From: Polaromonas sp.
GTDB taxonomy: Bacteria > Pseudomonadota > Gammaproteobacteria > Burkholderiales > Burkholderiaceae_C
Length of the DNA: 64,000 nt
Reading direction: 5' to 3'
Assembly (NCBI RefSeq): GCF_010365105.1
Contig: NZ_JAAFGZ010000009.1
Location: 62,001 to 126,000 of the forward strand
The notes below the pieces were generated by a model. That model was not told the origin of the DNA. It ran no database searches and saw only the letters and a program-made list of their open reading frames with translations. The position numbers and the translations under genes were made by a program. Position 1 is the first letter of the stretch. Each line of letters opens with the position of its first letter. This document shows, piece after piece, positions 16,974 through 25,757 of this stretch.

Positions 16974-17876
16974 TCAACCCGCTGTGCCCGACCCGCTTTG
17001 CAGCATCCTGCGCATGTCTTCGACCGACACAGCGCTGAGAGGACTGACCTTGAATTTTGGCCTGGCCTTCAGCGCATGCCCATAAATGACTTCGAACGTC
17101 AGCGACAGCCGGCCGTCGCTGCCTGTCAATTGCGTCGCCAGCTCACGCTCCAGTCTGGCCTTCCACGCCCTGCCCCGCAAGCCTGCAAAGCGGGCCGGAT
17201 GGAAATTACGGCCGAGTTCGCCCAGCTCCTGCAGCAGGCGTTGCGGCGTTTCATACGTCAGCGTGATGCGCTCCATGTCCATCACCGGCTCGGCAAAGCC
17301 GGTTTGCACCAGCATGTCGCCCCAGTCGTGCATGTCGGTCAGTTCGTGGCCGGCGGGTGGCCATCCCAGGCGGGCATACAGCGAGCGCAGCTCTTTGGCG
17401 GTATCAGGTCCCAGGCAGGAAAACATCAAAAATCCATCGACCTTCAAGGCGCGGTGCCACTGGGCAAGCAGCACCTGCGGATCGGCGGATTCGTGCAGCG
17501 CCATGTTCGCCCACAGCATGTCCACGCTGTCCGGGGGCGGCATCTCGAAACGCACCGGTGCGGCGCGCCACTGGCTTGGGTTCCACCATGGTTTTGCTAT
17601 ATTTTTAATAGCTTCTTGTGTCCGTCCTTCGTGCGCTTCAGCAATAAAACATGCTGAATCTGGGTAGATTTTCGCCAGTTCGGCATGCGCCTTCAGTCCG
17701 CCGCGCAAGGCGCCCCAATGGGCCCAGGCTTGCGGCTTGAGCTTGATCCACTCCAGCCGGTCACGCATGCGACTGGCCACTTCCTCATGCAGCCAGGGGG
17801 AAGTCAGGGATGCCGTTCGCTGCCAGCGATTGACGGCGTTCGGATCGAGCGTGGGTGGACGCGAGGTGGTGGTCAT
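16974..17876 (-). CDS. SAM-dependent methyltransferase-like protein (BioC-like)
   Basis: 300 residues. The first part (LTSPWLHEEVASRMRDRLEWI) and the central VDMLWANMALHESADPQ ... LKVDGFLMFSCLGPDT segment resemble BioC-type malonyl-ACP methyltransferases, as does the FxxAGF-like TGFAEPVMDMERITLTYETP region. The glycine-rich SAM motif I expected near residue 65-95 is not recognisable. That stretch (CFIAEAHEGRTQEAIKNIA) is encoded by a dispersed stem-loop element. The enzyme may be diverged or no longer active as a methyltransferase. The upstream neighbour comF is divergent. Confidence 0.7.
   Translation of the reverse strand: MTTTSRPPTLDPNAVNRWQRTASLTSPWLHEEVASRMRDRLEWIKLKPQAWAHWGALRGGLKAHAELAKIYPDSACFIAEAHEGRTQEAIKNIAKPWWNPSQWRAAPVRFEMPPPDSVDMLWANMALHESADPQVLLAQWHRALKVDGFLMFSCLGPDTAKELRSLYARLGWPPAGHELTDMHDWGDMLVQTGFAEPVMDMERITLTYETPQRLLQELGELGRNFHPARFAGLRGRAWKARLERELATQLTGSDGRLSLTFEVIYGHALKARPKFKVSPLSAVSVEDMRRMLQSGSGTAG
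17596..17641 (-). repeat. Dispersed stem-loop element, copy 4 (inside the BioC-like gene)
   Basis: Core GCTATATTTTTAATAGC at 17596-17612 with the TTCTTGTG tail on the plus strand. Translated in frame where the family usually has its SAM-binding motif. Confidence 0.75.
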
Positions 17877-17987
17877 AGGGGTAATTCCGTTTTCAAATCA
17901 ATCCGGGATCAGGCGCGAAGACATAGAACACGCTTAAGCCCTGCAAGGCGAAACAACGACATGTCGAATTGATTTGGGAACGGAACA

Positions 17988-18782
17988 ATGGTCGCACAAG
18001 GTCGGGCCGAGTATATTGAAACGGTGTTCCAACGCCTGCCTTCCCTTCGACGATTCCTGCCCAGCGTGCCCAGCCAGTGCGCCGTCTGCCACAGCTGGCC
18101 GGCAACGCAGGTCTGCCTGCCCTGCCTGGCGCGCTTCATGCCGTGCCCGCCCTGCTGCGCGATGTGCGCACTGCCCCTGCCCACATTGCTACAGCAGGAA
18201 CTGCCGCTAACAGCCCCGAGTCTTTGCGCCGCCTGCATGCGCCAGCCCCCGCCCCTGGACGCCACGCTGGCCGCCGTGCCTTATGCCTATCCCTGGTCGG
18301 CACTGATTTCACGCTACAAGTTTGGCGAGCAGCCCGGCTGGGCCGGTTTTTTTGCCGGCCTGCTTCTGCAGACGCCGGGGGTGGCGCAGGCACTGGGCGA
18401 GATGGATGCGCAGGACTGGTTGCTTCCCCTGCCGCTGTCGGCCGAGCGGCTGCAAACGCGCGGCTTCAACCAGGCGTGGGAACTGGCCTGCGCCCTGGCG
18501 CGCCAGTCCGGGACCCGGGCCCGGGCTGACACCCAATTGCTGTTGCGACTCAGGCACACGCGCCCGCAAAGCCAGCTCGGGCGTGAAGCCCGGCTGTCCA
18601 ATGTCAGAGGCGCTTTCCAGGTCGATCCGCTGCGCGCTGGCGAACTGGCCGGTCGACGCGTGGTGCTGGTCGATGATGTGATGACCAGCGGCGCATCACT
18701 CTTTTCGGCGGCGCAGGCGCTGCGCGATGCCGGCGCGGCGCAGATCACTGCGGTTGTGCTGGCGCGCACGGCGCCCGCCTAG
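17988..18782 (+). CDS. comF: ComF family phosphoribosyltransferase-like protein
   Basis: 264 residues. An N-terminal cysteine-rich region with CxxC pairs (CAVCHSW, CLPC, CPPCCAMC, CAAC) suggests a zinc ribbon. The C-terminal phosphoribosyltransferase domain ends with the PRPP loop VVLVDDVMTSGAS (about 225-237) and has the ComF-type RGFNQA segment. In naturally competent bacteria ComF acts in DNA uptake or integration; here only the family is supported. It is divergent from the BioC-like gene, a common pairing in betaproteobacteria. Confidence 0.9.
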   Translation: MVAQGRAEYIETVFQRLPSLRRFLPSVPSQCAVCHSWPATQVCLPCLARFMPCPPCCAMCALPLPTLLQQELPLTAPSLCAACMRQPPPLDATLAAVPYAYPWSALISRYKFGEQPGWAGFFAGLLLQTPGVAQALGEMDAQDWLLPLPLSAERLQTRGFNQAWELACALARQSGTRARADTQLLLRLRHTRPQSQLGREARLSNVRGAFQVDPLRAGELAGRRVVLVDDVMTSGASLFSAAQALRDAGAAQITAVVLARTAPA

Positions 18783-18882
18783 AATCGCCGCTTCAGTCAT
18801 CGCCCCTTCTTTTACCGCTGCCGCCTTGATCGGCATTGATCCGCCATCAAGGTGCGGCCCTTTCCCCTCCCCTTGTCAACCC

Positions 18883-19362
18883 ATGTTCAACATCGTCCTG
18901 GTCGAGCCCGAGATTCCGCCCAACACCGGCAACGTGATTCGCCTGGCGGCCAACACCGGCTGCCGGCTGCACCTTGTCGAGCCGCTGGGTTTTTCGATGG
19001 ACGACAAGCACATGCGGCGCGCCGGGCTGGACTACCACGAGTACGCCCAGGTGCTGCGCCATGCCAGCTGGCAGGCATTCCTGGACAGCCAGCAGCCGCC
19101 CGCCGAACGGCTGTTTGCCCTGACCACGCAGGGCGCCGGCACAATGTACGGTGCGCGCTTTTTGCCGGGTGACTGGCTGGTCTTCGGCTCTGAAACAAAA
19201 GGCCTGGCGCCTGAAGTGCGCGCGTCGTTTGGCGCAGGCCAGCGTTTGAAGGTGCCGATGCTCCCCGGCCAGCGCAGCCTGAACCTGTCCAACAGCGTGG
19301 CCGTCACCGTGTTCGAGGCCTGGCGGCAAAACGGCTTTACCGGGGCCGCCCTGCCCGGCTGA
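18883..19362 (+). CDS. trmL: tRNA (cytidine(34)-2'-O)-methyltransferase TrmL
   Basis: A 159-residue SPOUT-class methyltransferase that modifies the wobble base of certain leucine tRNAs. Signature motifs are PEIPPNTGNVIRLAANT near the start, FGSETKGL in the middle and SLNLSNSVAVTVFE at the knot. I chose ATG 18883 because it gives the standard MFNIVLVEPEIPPNTGN start. The stop codon falls inside a three-copy 10-bp tandem repeat. Confidence 0.93.
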   Translation: MFNIVLVEPEIPPNTGNVIRLAANTGCRLHLVEPLGFSMDDKHMRRAGLDYHEYAQVLRHASWQAFLDSQQPPAERLFALTTQGAGTMYGARFLPGDWLVFGSETKGLAPEVRASFGAGQRLKVPMLPGQRSLNLSNSVAVTVFEAWRQNGFTGAALPG

Positions 19363-19383
19363 ACCCGGCTGAACCCGGCTGAA
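19354..19383 (+). repeat. Three-copy 10-bp tandem repeat at the trmL stop
   Basis: CCCGGCTGAA is repeated three times without interruption. The first copy contains the trmL stop codon, so gain or loss of units would not change the protein. Confidence 0.85.
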
Positions 19384-19397
19384 TCAGGCCAGGCGTT

Positions 19398-19853
19398 TCA
19401 TGGATAGCGCCGCACCAGCGATTCGGCCACGCACACCGGCTTGTCTGCGCCTTCACGCTCCACCGTCACGACCCACGCCATCTGCAGGCCATTACCCTCG
19501 ATCGGCTCGGCGCTCAGCAGTTTCATGCGGGCGCGCAAACGGCTGCCGACCGGCACGGGTGCCGTGAAACGCACTTTGTTCAGGCCATAGTTCACGCCCA
19601 TGCGGCAGTCGATGATTTCCATCGACGATTCAAAAAACTTTGGCAGCATCGACAGCGTCAGAAAGCCGTGCGCAATCGTTGCGCCAAACGGCCCGGTGGC
19701 GGCTTTTTCAGGGTCGACATGAATCCACTGGTGGTCGCCGGTAGCCTCGGCAAACAGGTTGACCTGCTGCTGCGTGATGGTGAGCCAGTCGCTGACGGCA
19801 ACTTCCTGGCCGGTGCAGGCCGCCAGGTCAGACAGGGTTTGAAAGGTTTTCAT
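19398..19853 (-). CDS. MaoC-like hotdog-fold dehydratase
   Basis: 151 residues from ATG 19853. The motif QVNLFAEATGDHQWIHVDPEKA followed by GPFGATIAHGFLTLSML is the R-specific enoyl-CoA hydratase signature, with the catalytic Asp and His of the hydratase-2 motif. It probably hydrates an enoyl-CoA in fatty acid or polyhydroxyalkanoate metabolism; the natural substrate is not clear. The ribosome binding site is weak. It converges with trmL across a short tandem repeat. Confidence 0.88.
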   Translation of the reverse strand: MKTFQTLSDLAACTGQEVAVSDWLTITQQQVNLFAEATGDHQWIHVDPEKAATGPFGATIAHGFLTLSMLPKFFESSMEIIDCRMGVNYGLNKVRFTAPVPVGSRLRARMKLLSAEPIEGNGLQMAWVVTVEREGADKPVCVAESLVRRYP

Positions 19854-20061
19854 CAAGCCACTGTAGCCGGATGGTCGGTACGCGAAGCAGGCCGGGTGTC
19901 GGTTGGGCGACAGGCCCTGGGTAAAAACCATGGCGGGTAAAAATCTGGTCCGGTACAGGCGACGCCCGGCTTTTCCGCTATCGTTACCGGATGCATGCAC
20001 ACGATGAAACTTTTTTTCAGCCCCTGCGGCTGGCCCTCACAGCTGCAAGCGTGAGTCCTGA

Positions 20062-21885
20062 ATGAACCACGCACCGGTCTGGCTGATCAACAGCTTTATC
20101 TACCTGGCCGCCGCCGTGGTGGCCGTGCCGCTGGCCAAAAAGCTCGGCCTGGGCTCGATCATCGGCTACCTGGCGGCCGGCATCGCCATCGGGCCGTGGG
20201 GACTCGGTCTGGTCACCAATGTGCAGGACATCCTTCATTTTGCCGAATTCGGCGTGGTGCTGATGCTCTTCCTGATCGGCATGGAGCTGGAGCCCAAGCG
20301 GCTGTGGAGCCTGCGCCGCTCCATCTTTGGCTGGGGCAGCGCCCAGATGCTGAGCTGCGCTGCGCTTTTGACCGGCATCGCCATGGCATTTGGCATCGGA
20401 TGGCGTGTCGCACTGGTGGCCGGGCTGGGGCTGGCGCTGTCGTCGACCGCGATTGCGCTGCAATCGATCAACGAGCGCAACCTGATGCGCACCTCCAGCG
20501 GACAGGCCGGCTTTTCGATCCTGCTGTTTCAGGATGTGGCGGCCATTCCAATTTTGGCACTGATGCCGCTTCTTGGCATGCTTGGAGAAGCAAATGAAGC
20601 TCTTACGCATACCAGCCGGGCGTTTGAAGCTCTGAAAATCATAGCAAGCATCGGCGGCATCATCCTTGGCGGCCGGCTGCTGCTGCGCCCGGTGCTGCGC
20701 TGGATCGCCAACAGCGGCACGCCCGAGATCTTCACCGCCGCATCGCTGCTGCTGGTGGTCGGCATTGCCGCCCTGATGCAGCTGGTCGGGCTGTCGATGG
20801 CATTGGGCGCTTTTCTGGCGGGCGTGCTGCTGGCCGAAAGCGAATACCGGCGCGAGCTGGAAACCGACATCGAACCGTTCAAGGTCTTGCTGCTGGGGCT
20901 GTTTTTCATCGCCGTGGGCATGAGCATCGACTTTGGCGTGCTGTGGAAATTCCCGGGCCAGATGCTCGCCATCCTGGCCGGCTTCCTGGGCCTGAAGGTG
21001 CTCGCCATCTATGGGCTGGCAACGGCGATGAAGCTGCCGTATCAGGAGCGGCCGGTGTTTGTGCTGCTGCTGGCGCAGGGCGGCGAATTTGCCTTCGTGG
21101 TGTTTCAGGCGGCGGCTGGCGCGCAGGTGTTTTCGTCGGAAACCGCTTCGCTGCTGATCGGCGCCGTGGCGGTGTCCATGCTGATCAGCCCTCTGCTGCT
21201 GGTGGCCATCGACAAGCTGCTGCTGCCACGCTACGCCAAGGGCAAGAAGTCAACGATGGAAGAAATCTCGGAGCCGCAGGAAGCGCCGGTCATCATTGCA
21301 GGCTTTGGCCGTTACGGCCAGATCGTTGGCCGCATGCTGCTCGCGCAGGGCATTTCGGCCACGGTGCTGGACCATGACGCCGACATGATCGAAACCATTC
21401 GCACCTTTGGCTACCGGGTGTTTTACGGCGATGCCACGCGGCTGGACCTGTTGCGCACCGCCGGCGCGGCCAAGGCCAAAATCCTGGTGCTGTCGGTCGA
21501 TGACGTGGAGCAGTCGCTGAAAATCGTCGATATGGTCCAGGAGAACTTTCCGCTGCTGCAGATCGTCGCCCGTGCCCGGGATGTGCCGCACTGGAACGCG
21601 CTGCGCGACCGGGGCGTGATGCGCGTTGAGCGCGAACTGTTCGACTCCAGCCTGCGCAGCGCCCGCACCGTGCTCGAACTGCTGGGCCAGCCGGCCCCTG
21701 CCGCGCAGCAGGCCGCCGAACGCTTTCGCCAGCACAACCTGGCACTGTTCGAGCAGATGTACCCGCACCGCAACAACCGCGAAAAATTCATCGCCGTGGC
21801 CAAGCAGGGACGGATGCAGCTCGAAGCGCAGATGAAGCTGGAGCGCGAGTCACTGGCGCAGCAGGCCAGGGATTCGAAGGGCTGA
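20062..21885 (+). CDS. Kef-type K+/H+ antiporter with RCK domain
   Basis: 607 residues: a sodium/proton exchanger-like membrane domain of about twelve helices (1-395), then a Rossmann-type RCK/TrkA-N domain beginning VIIAGFGRYGQIVGRML (about 410), and a C-terminal helical tail. Such proteins export potassium in exchange for protons, often gated by glutathione adducts or nucleotides. The Kef-type motif GxELxPKRLW is present as GMELEPKRLW. Residues about 178-196 in the loop between two helices (ALTHTSRAFEALKII) come from a dispersed stem-loop element. It stands alone, without a KefF/KefG partner. Confidence 0.9.
   Translation: MNHAPVWLINSFIYLAAAVVAVPLAKKLGLGSIIGYLAAGIAIGPWGLGLVTNVQDILHFAEFGVVLMLFLIGMELEPKRLWSLRRSIFGWGSAQMLSCAALLTGIAMAFGIGWRVALVAGLGLALSSTAIALQSINERNLMRTSSGQAGFSILLFQDVAAIPILALMPLLGMLGEANEALTHTSRAFEALKIIASIGGIILGGRLLLRPVLRWIANSGTPEIFTAASLLLVVGIAALMQLVGLSMALGAFLAGVLLAESEYRRELETDIEPFKVLLLGLFFIAVGMSIDFGVLWKFPGQMLAILAGFLGLKVLAIYGLATAMKLPYQERPVFVLLLAQGGEFAFVVFQAAAGAQVFSSETASLLIGAVAVSMLISPLLLVAIDKLLLPRYAKGKKSTMEEISEPQEAPVIIAGFGRYGQIVGRMLLAQGISATVLDHDADMIETIRTFGYRVFYGDATRLDLLRTAGAAKAKILVLSVDDVEQSLKIVDMVQENFPLLQIVARARDVPHWNALRDRGVMRVERELFDSSLRSARTVLELLGQPAPAAQQAAERFRQHNLALFEQMYPHRNNREKFIAVAKQGRMQLEAQMKLERESLAQQARDSKG
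20597..20645 (+). repeat. Dispersed stem-loop element, copy 5 (inside the Kef-type gene)
   Basis: AAGCTCTTACGCATACCAG leads to the core GCTCTGAAAATCATAGC at 20629-20645. One arm is degraded. It is translated in frame in an inter-helix loop. Confidence 0.65.
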
Positions 21886-21900
21886 AATAGTGACCAAATA

Positions 21901-21949
21901 GGGCTCTTACGCAATACTGGCGGGTGCAATCAGCTGCTATTTAGATAGC
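21901..21949 (+). repeat. Dispersed stem-loop element, copy 6
   Basis: GGCTCTTACGCAATACTGG leads to the core GCTATTTAGATAGC (21936-21949). Intergenic, between the Kef-type gene and the ornithine cyclodeaminase family gene. Confidence 0.8.
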
Positions 21950-22002
21950 GTCAAGTCACAATCCAGCAGCTCCGCGCCCTGCAAAACCCCAAGGATTCGC
22001 CC

Positions 22003-22947
22003 ATGACACAACGTACCCCTTCCGTGCTGACCGCCGCCCAGACGGCCCTTGCCTTGCCCTACCCGGCGCTGGCGCGGCAAATTGAAGCCGTGCTGCGCGA
22101 CCCGGCGGTGGTCGTTCCGGCGCGCATCGTGCAGCCGCTGCCGGGTGGTGGCAGCCTGTTCGTCATGCCGGCGACCGACGCCCGCGTCGCCATCACCAAG
22201 CTCATCACGTTCACGCCGGACAACGCCAGTCGCGGCCTGCCCAGCATCCAGGGCGATATCGTGGTGTTTGACGTGGTCACCGGCAGCCGGATGGCGATTC
22301 TGGACGGCCCGACCGTCACCGCGCGCCGCACGGCCGCCGTGTCGCTGCTGACCGCGCAAAAGCTGGCCAGGCGCACCGACGGCCCCTTGCTGATCGTCGG
22401 GGCGGGCGTGCAGGGCCGCTCCCATCTGGAAGCTTTTCACGCCGGCCTGGGCCTGCAGGAAGTGTGGGTCGCTTCGCGCAACCCGGCCAGTGCCGATGCC
22501 CTGGTGCAACACGCCCGGACATTGGGTCTGCGCGCTCGACGGGTCGATGACGCCGACGCAGTCCTCGCCGACTGCCCGCTGGTTGTCAGCACCACGCCAG
22601 CCCGGCAGGTGGTTTTGCGCGCCATGCCTGGGCAGGATGCGTTTGTCGCGGCCGTGGGCGCCTTCACGCCCGCCATGGTTGAGTGGGATGCCGCCATTTG
22701 CCGCCGGCTAGCGGCCGAAGGCACGCTCGTGGTCGATACCCGCGACGCCGACCATGAAGCCGGCGATTTGCTGCAGGCGGGCATCGACGTGACCGCCTTG
22801 CCGACGCTGGCCGATGTGGTCGGCCACACGGCCGCCTGGACCCGTCAGGCTGGACGACTGGCCACCGGCCCGGTGTTCTTCAAAAGCTGCGGCTGGGGCG
22901 GCTGGGACCTGGCCGCAGCCCGCTGCATTACCGACCTGCCCACCTGA
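22003..22947 (+). CDS. Ornithine cyclodeaminase / mu-crystallin family protein, probable pyrroline-2-carboxylate reductase
   Basis: 314 residues. The Rossmann motif LLIVGAGVQGRSHLEAF (about 128-144) and the preceding LDGPTVTARRTAAVSLLTAQ block define the family. Members of this subgroup reduce delta-1-pyrroline-2-carboxylate to proline, or deaminate ornithine. The sequence FVMPATDARVAITKLITFTP fits the reductase branch better, but I cannot separate the two reactions from sequence alone. No proline catabolic genes adjoin it. Confidence 0.82.
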   Translation: MTQRTPSVLTAAQTALALPYPALARQIEAVLRDPAVVVPARIVQPLPGGGSLFVMPATDARVAITKLITFTPDNASRGLPSIQGDIVVFDVVTGSRMAILDGPTVTARRTAAVSLLTAQKLARRTDGPLLIVGAGVQGRSHLEAFHAGLGLQEVWVASRNPASADALVQHARTLGLRARRVDDADAVLADCPLVVSTTPARQVVLRAMPGQDAFVAAVGAFTPAMVEWDAAICRRLAAEGTLVVDTRDADHEAGDLLQAGIDVTALPTLADVVGHTAAWTRQAGRLATGPVFFKSCGWGGWDLAAARCITDLPT

Positions 22948-23002
22948 AAACCTGCAGGCTTTTCACCGTTTCCCGCTTGCTGGCCTGATCAATCAGCGGC
23001 TT

Positions 23003-23748
23003 CTAGTGAAATCCATCCCACAGCAGCTTGACCCCCGTCAGGAACATGCCTCCATACAGAATCCGGTAAAACCAGAGCAGACTGATCGTCCGGGCCATGC
23101 GCACGCCCACCCACACGCCAACCGGCGCCAGCGGCAGCAGCACCAGTGAAGTCGCCATGTTGCGCCAGTCGAGCAGGCCCAGCCAGGCGTAGGGAATCCA
23201 CTTGGACAGGTTGATGACAAAAAAGAAAAACGCCATGGTGGCGGTGAACTTGACCGGGCTCAGGCGCAGCGGAATGACATAGGCGCTGATCGGCGGGCCG
23301 CCGGGAAGCTGGTGAAGCCTGATGTGATGGTCAGCAGCGCACCCAGCCATTTTGGCGGCGGCGGGCTGTCGGGCCGGGGCGGAAACAGCAGGCGCTGCGC
23401 CAGGAACAGCAGCGTGAAACCGCCCACGATGGCGGCAACCGTCCGGGCATCGAGCACACGGAACAGCAGCGCGCCCACCACCGTTCCCACCAGGCCGAAA
23501 GGCACGAGGAATTTCAGGAACTGGAAGTCAAAATCCTTGCGGAACGCGGCGATGCCAAGCAGGTCCATCAGCAGCAGCAGCGGCATCAGGATCGCGGCGG
23601 CCTGCGGCACGCTGATGGCCAGCGCCATCATGGGCACGGCCAGCGAACCAAAGCCGGCGCCAAAACCGCTTTTACTGATGCCCAGCAGCAGCACGGCAGG
23701 AATGGCGACGGCGTAAAAGAAGGGATCGGTGATCAGCGGAAAGTCCAC
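23003..23748 (-). pseudogene. TauE/SafE family transporter gene broken by a frameshift
   Basis: The first 145 codons (from ATG 23748) give a normal TauE/SafE start with LLLGISKSGFGAGFGSLAVP, through to TSGFTSF. The reading then slips: the frame continues as AARRSAP and soon stops at 23260, while the correct continuation GGPPISAYVIPLRLSPVKF is in another frame and runs to 23003. The family normally reads TSGFTSFxAHAGGPPISAY here, so about 10 bases (the codons for about IAH plus one base) appear deleted at about 23310-23316. Adding them back gives about 251 residues, the normal length. These are anion (sulfite/organosulfonate) exporters. Confidence 0.85.
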
Positions 23749-23857
23749 GGCGGCAAGTCTTTCTGGCCCGCACCGGGCGGCAAGGCGGGCGTGGCGGCAA
23801 CAAAGTGCGCCATGTTACCCGCCGTATGGCAAGCGCTGGCCGCACGACAATAGCCCC

Positions 23858-24499
23858 ATGCTGGTGGACATTCAATCCTGGGGAGAAACGCTGCGCCTGC
23901 TGGTCGAACTGGCAGGCACGGCCGCCTTTGCCGTGTCGGGCCTGCTGGAAGGGGCGCGCAAGAAGCTTGATGCCGTCGGCGTGTGCGTGGTCGCCTTTCT
24001 GACGGCGTTCGGGGGCGGCACGCTGCGCGACCTGTTGCTCGACCGGCGGCCGTTTTTCTGGGTCGAGCATGTCGAACTGCTCTGGGGCGTGATGGCGCTG
24101 TGCGTGCTGGCGATGCTGTTTTTGCGCCAGCACCATTTCGAGGTGACCGAAAAAGCCATCCAGTGGCCCGATGCGCTGGGGCTGGGCCTGTTCACGGCGA
24201 CCGGCGTTCACCTGGCGCTGGATGCACAGATGCCGATGCTGGTGGCCGTGCTGATGGGCCTGACAACAGGCGTGTTCGGCGGCGTGCTGCGCGACATGGT
24301 CTGCAATGAAGTGCCGACGGCCTTTCGGGACCACCGGCCGTATGCCGTCTGCGCCTTTGCCGGCGGCTGGGTGTATGTAGGCCTGGGGCTGCTGGACACG
24401 CCCGGCTGGCTGGCGCTGGTGGCCTGCGTCACCGTGACGGCCGGTCTGCGCCTCATGGCCCTGTGGCGCAACTGGGCACTGCCCGCCTGGCGTGTCTGA
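23858..24499 (+). CDS. TRIC/UPF0126 family membrane protein
   Basis: 213 residues from ATG 23858, seven predicted membrane helices arranged as two similar halves. The paired motifs GGGTLRDLLLDRRPFFWV and FGGVLRDMVCNEVP are the hallmark of the YadS/TRIC family, thought to form cation or small-solute channels. The start codon lies 109 bp from the divergent start of the TauE/SafE pseudogene. Confidence 0.88.
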   Translation: MLVDIQSWGETLRLLVELAGTAAFAVSGLLEGARKKLDAVGVCVVAFLTAFGGGTLRDLLLDRRPFFWVEHVELLWGVMALCVLAMLFLRQHHFEVTEKAIQWPDALGLGLFTATGVHLALDAQMPMLVAVLMGLTTGVFGGVLRDMVCNEVPTAFRDHRPYAVCAFAGGWVYVGLGLLDTPGWLALVACVTVTAGLRLMALWRNWALPAWRV

Positions 24500-24594
24500 G
24501 GCGATGCCGTTCCGGCGACTCCCAGGCTGCGGGCCGACCGGGCCGTTGATCAAAATGGCGCAAACGCCGCAATGACCGGTCAATATCCAGTCGT

Positions 24595-25614
24595 TCAGTC
24601 CATGCTTGCGCCGGAATCCTTCACGACCTTGCTCCACTTGACCGATTCCTTCTGGATGAAGTCGGCAAACTGCGCCGGCGTTTCGGTATAGACCTCGGCG
24701 CCCTGGTCATTGATCTGCTTTTTGACGTCCGGTTTGGCCAGCACCTTGACGATGGCCGCGTTGAGTGTGGAAATGACGGCAGGCGGCGTGGCAGCCGGCG
24801 CAAACATGCCGAACCACGAGGTGGCCTCGTAGCCGGGCACGCCGGCTTCGGCGATGGTCGGCACGTCCGGCAGTTCCGGCGAACGCCTGGCGGTGGTCAC
24901 GGCGATGGCGCGCAACTTGCCCGAACGCACATGCTGGATCGCCGAGGGCATGTTGTCGAACATGATGCCGACCTGGTTGCCCAGCAAGTCGGTCACGGCC
25001 GGCGCACTGCCCTTGTAGGGAACGTGCTGCATGTCGATGTTCGTCATCGACTTGAACAACTCGCCCGACAGGTGGATGGAACTGCCGTTGCCCGACGAGG
25101 CAAAGTTCAGCTGGCCGGGGTGCGCCTTGGCATAGGCAATCAGTTCCTTGACGGTCTTGAAGGGCTGCTTCGGGTTGGCGACCAGCAGGTTGGGCACATT
25201 GGCCACGCGGGTCAGGGGCGCAAAGTCCTTGACCGGATCGAACGGCATCTTTTTGTACAGCGCTGCATTGATGGCATGCGTGCCGACGGTTCCCATGAAC
25301 AGCGTGTAGCCGTCAGCCGCCGCCCGGGACGCCGCCTGGCCGCCGATGTTGCCGCCAGCGCCGGCGCGGTTGTCAACAATCACGGTCTGGCCGAGTTCTG
25401 CGGTCAGGCCCTGCGCGACGATGCGCGCCAGGATGTCGGTGGTGCCACCGGCGGCGAAGGGCACGATGATGGTGATGGTCTTGTTCGGGTAGGCCGCCTG
25501 CGCCGCTGCGGGCACGGCAGCCAGCAGGCCGGCGCCCAGCAGGGCTGCAGACGCCAGCGCGCCAAGGCTGAACTGGCGGCGTGAAGCCTGGCTGAAATCA
25601 GATGAATGAGACAT
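24595..25614 (-). CDS. Bug-type (tripartite tricarboxylate transporter) substrate-binding protein
   Basis: 339 residues from ATG 25614. The twin-arginine-like leader [19 protein letters not shown] and cleavage near AAQA send it to the periplasm. The mature start [24 protein letters not shown] and [21 protein letters not shown] are typical of Bug receptors. These bind carboxylates or aromatic acids; no membrane subunits (TctA/TctB) adjoin, which is common in this family. It lies downstream of an SDR gene and the pca genes, separated by 143 bp with a dispersed element, so it may or may not belong to that operon. Confidence 0.88.
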   Translation of the reverse strand: MSHSSDFSQASRRQFSLGALASAALLGAGLLAAVPAAAQAAYPNKTITIIVPFAAGGTTDILARIVAQGLTAELGQTVIVDNRAGAGGNIGGQAASRAAADGYTLFMGTVGTHAINAALYKKMPFDPVKDFAPLTRVANVPNLLVANPKQPFKTVKELIAYAKAHPGQLNFASSGNGSSIHLSGELFKSMTNIDMQHVPYKGSAPAVTDLLGNQVGIMFDNMPSAIQHVRSGKLRAIAVTTARRSPELPDVPTIAEAGVPGYEATSWFGMFAPAATPPAVISTLNAAIVKVLAKPDVKKQINDQGAEVYTETPAQFADFIQKESVKWSKVVKDSGASMD

Positions 25615-25699
25615 GGAGAAAGTCCTCGATAAAAGGGATTGGTGGAAAGCTGGTTGCTGGAACGCATTGGTTCTGGCCAGCCAACGAATTTTTAGCATC

Positions 25700-25753
25700 A
25701 AATTGGCGTTTTTCGCTTGGTGCATATGCACCATCAACTATTAATTTCGTAGC
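25700..25753 (+). repeat. Dispersed stem-loop element, copy 7
   Basis: TTGGCGTTTTTCGCTTGG leads to the core ACTATTAATTTCGTAGC at 25737-25753. Intergenic, between the SDR gene and the Bug-type gene. Confidence 0.65.
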
Positions 25754-25757
25754 AGAA

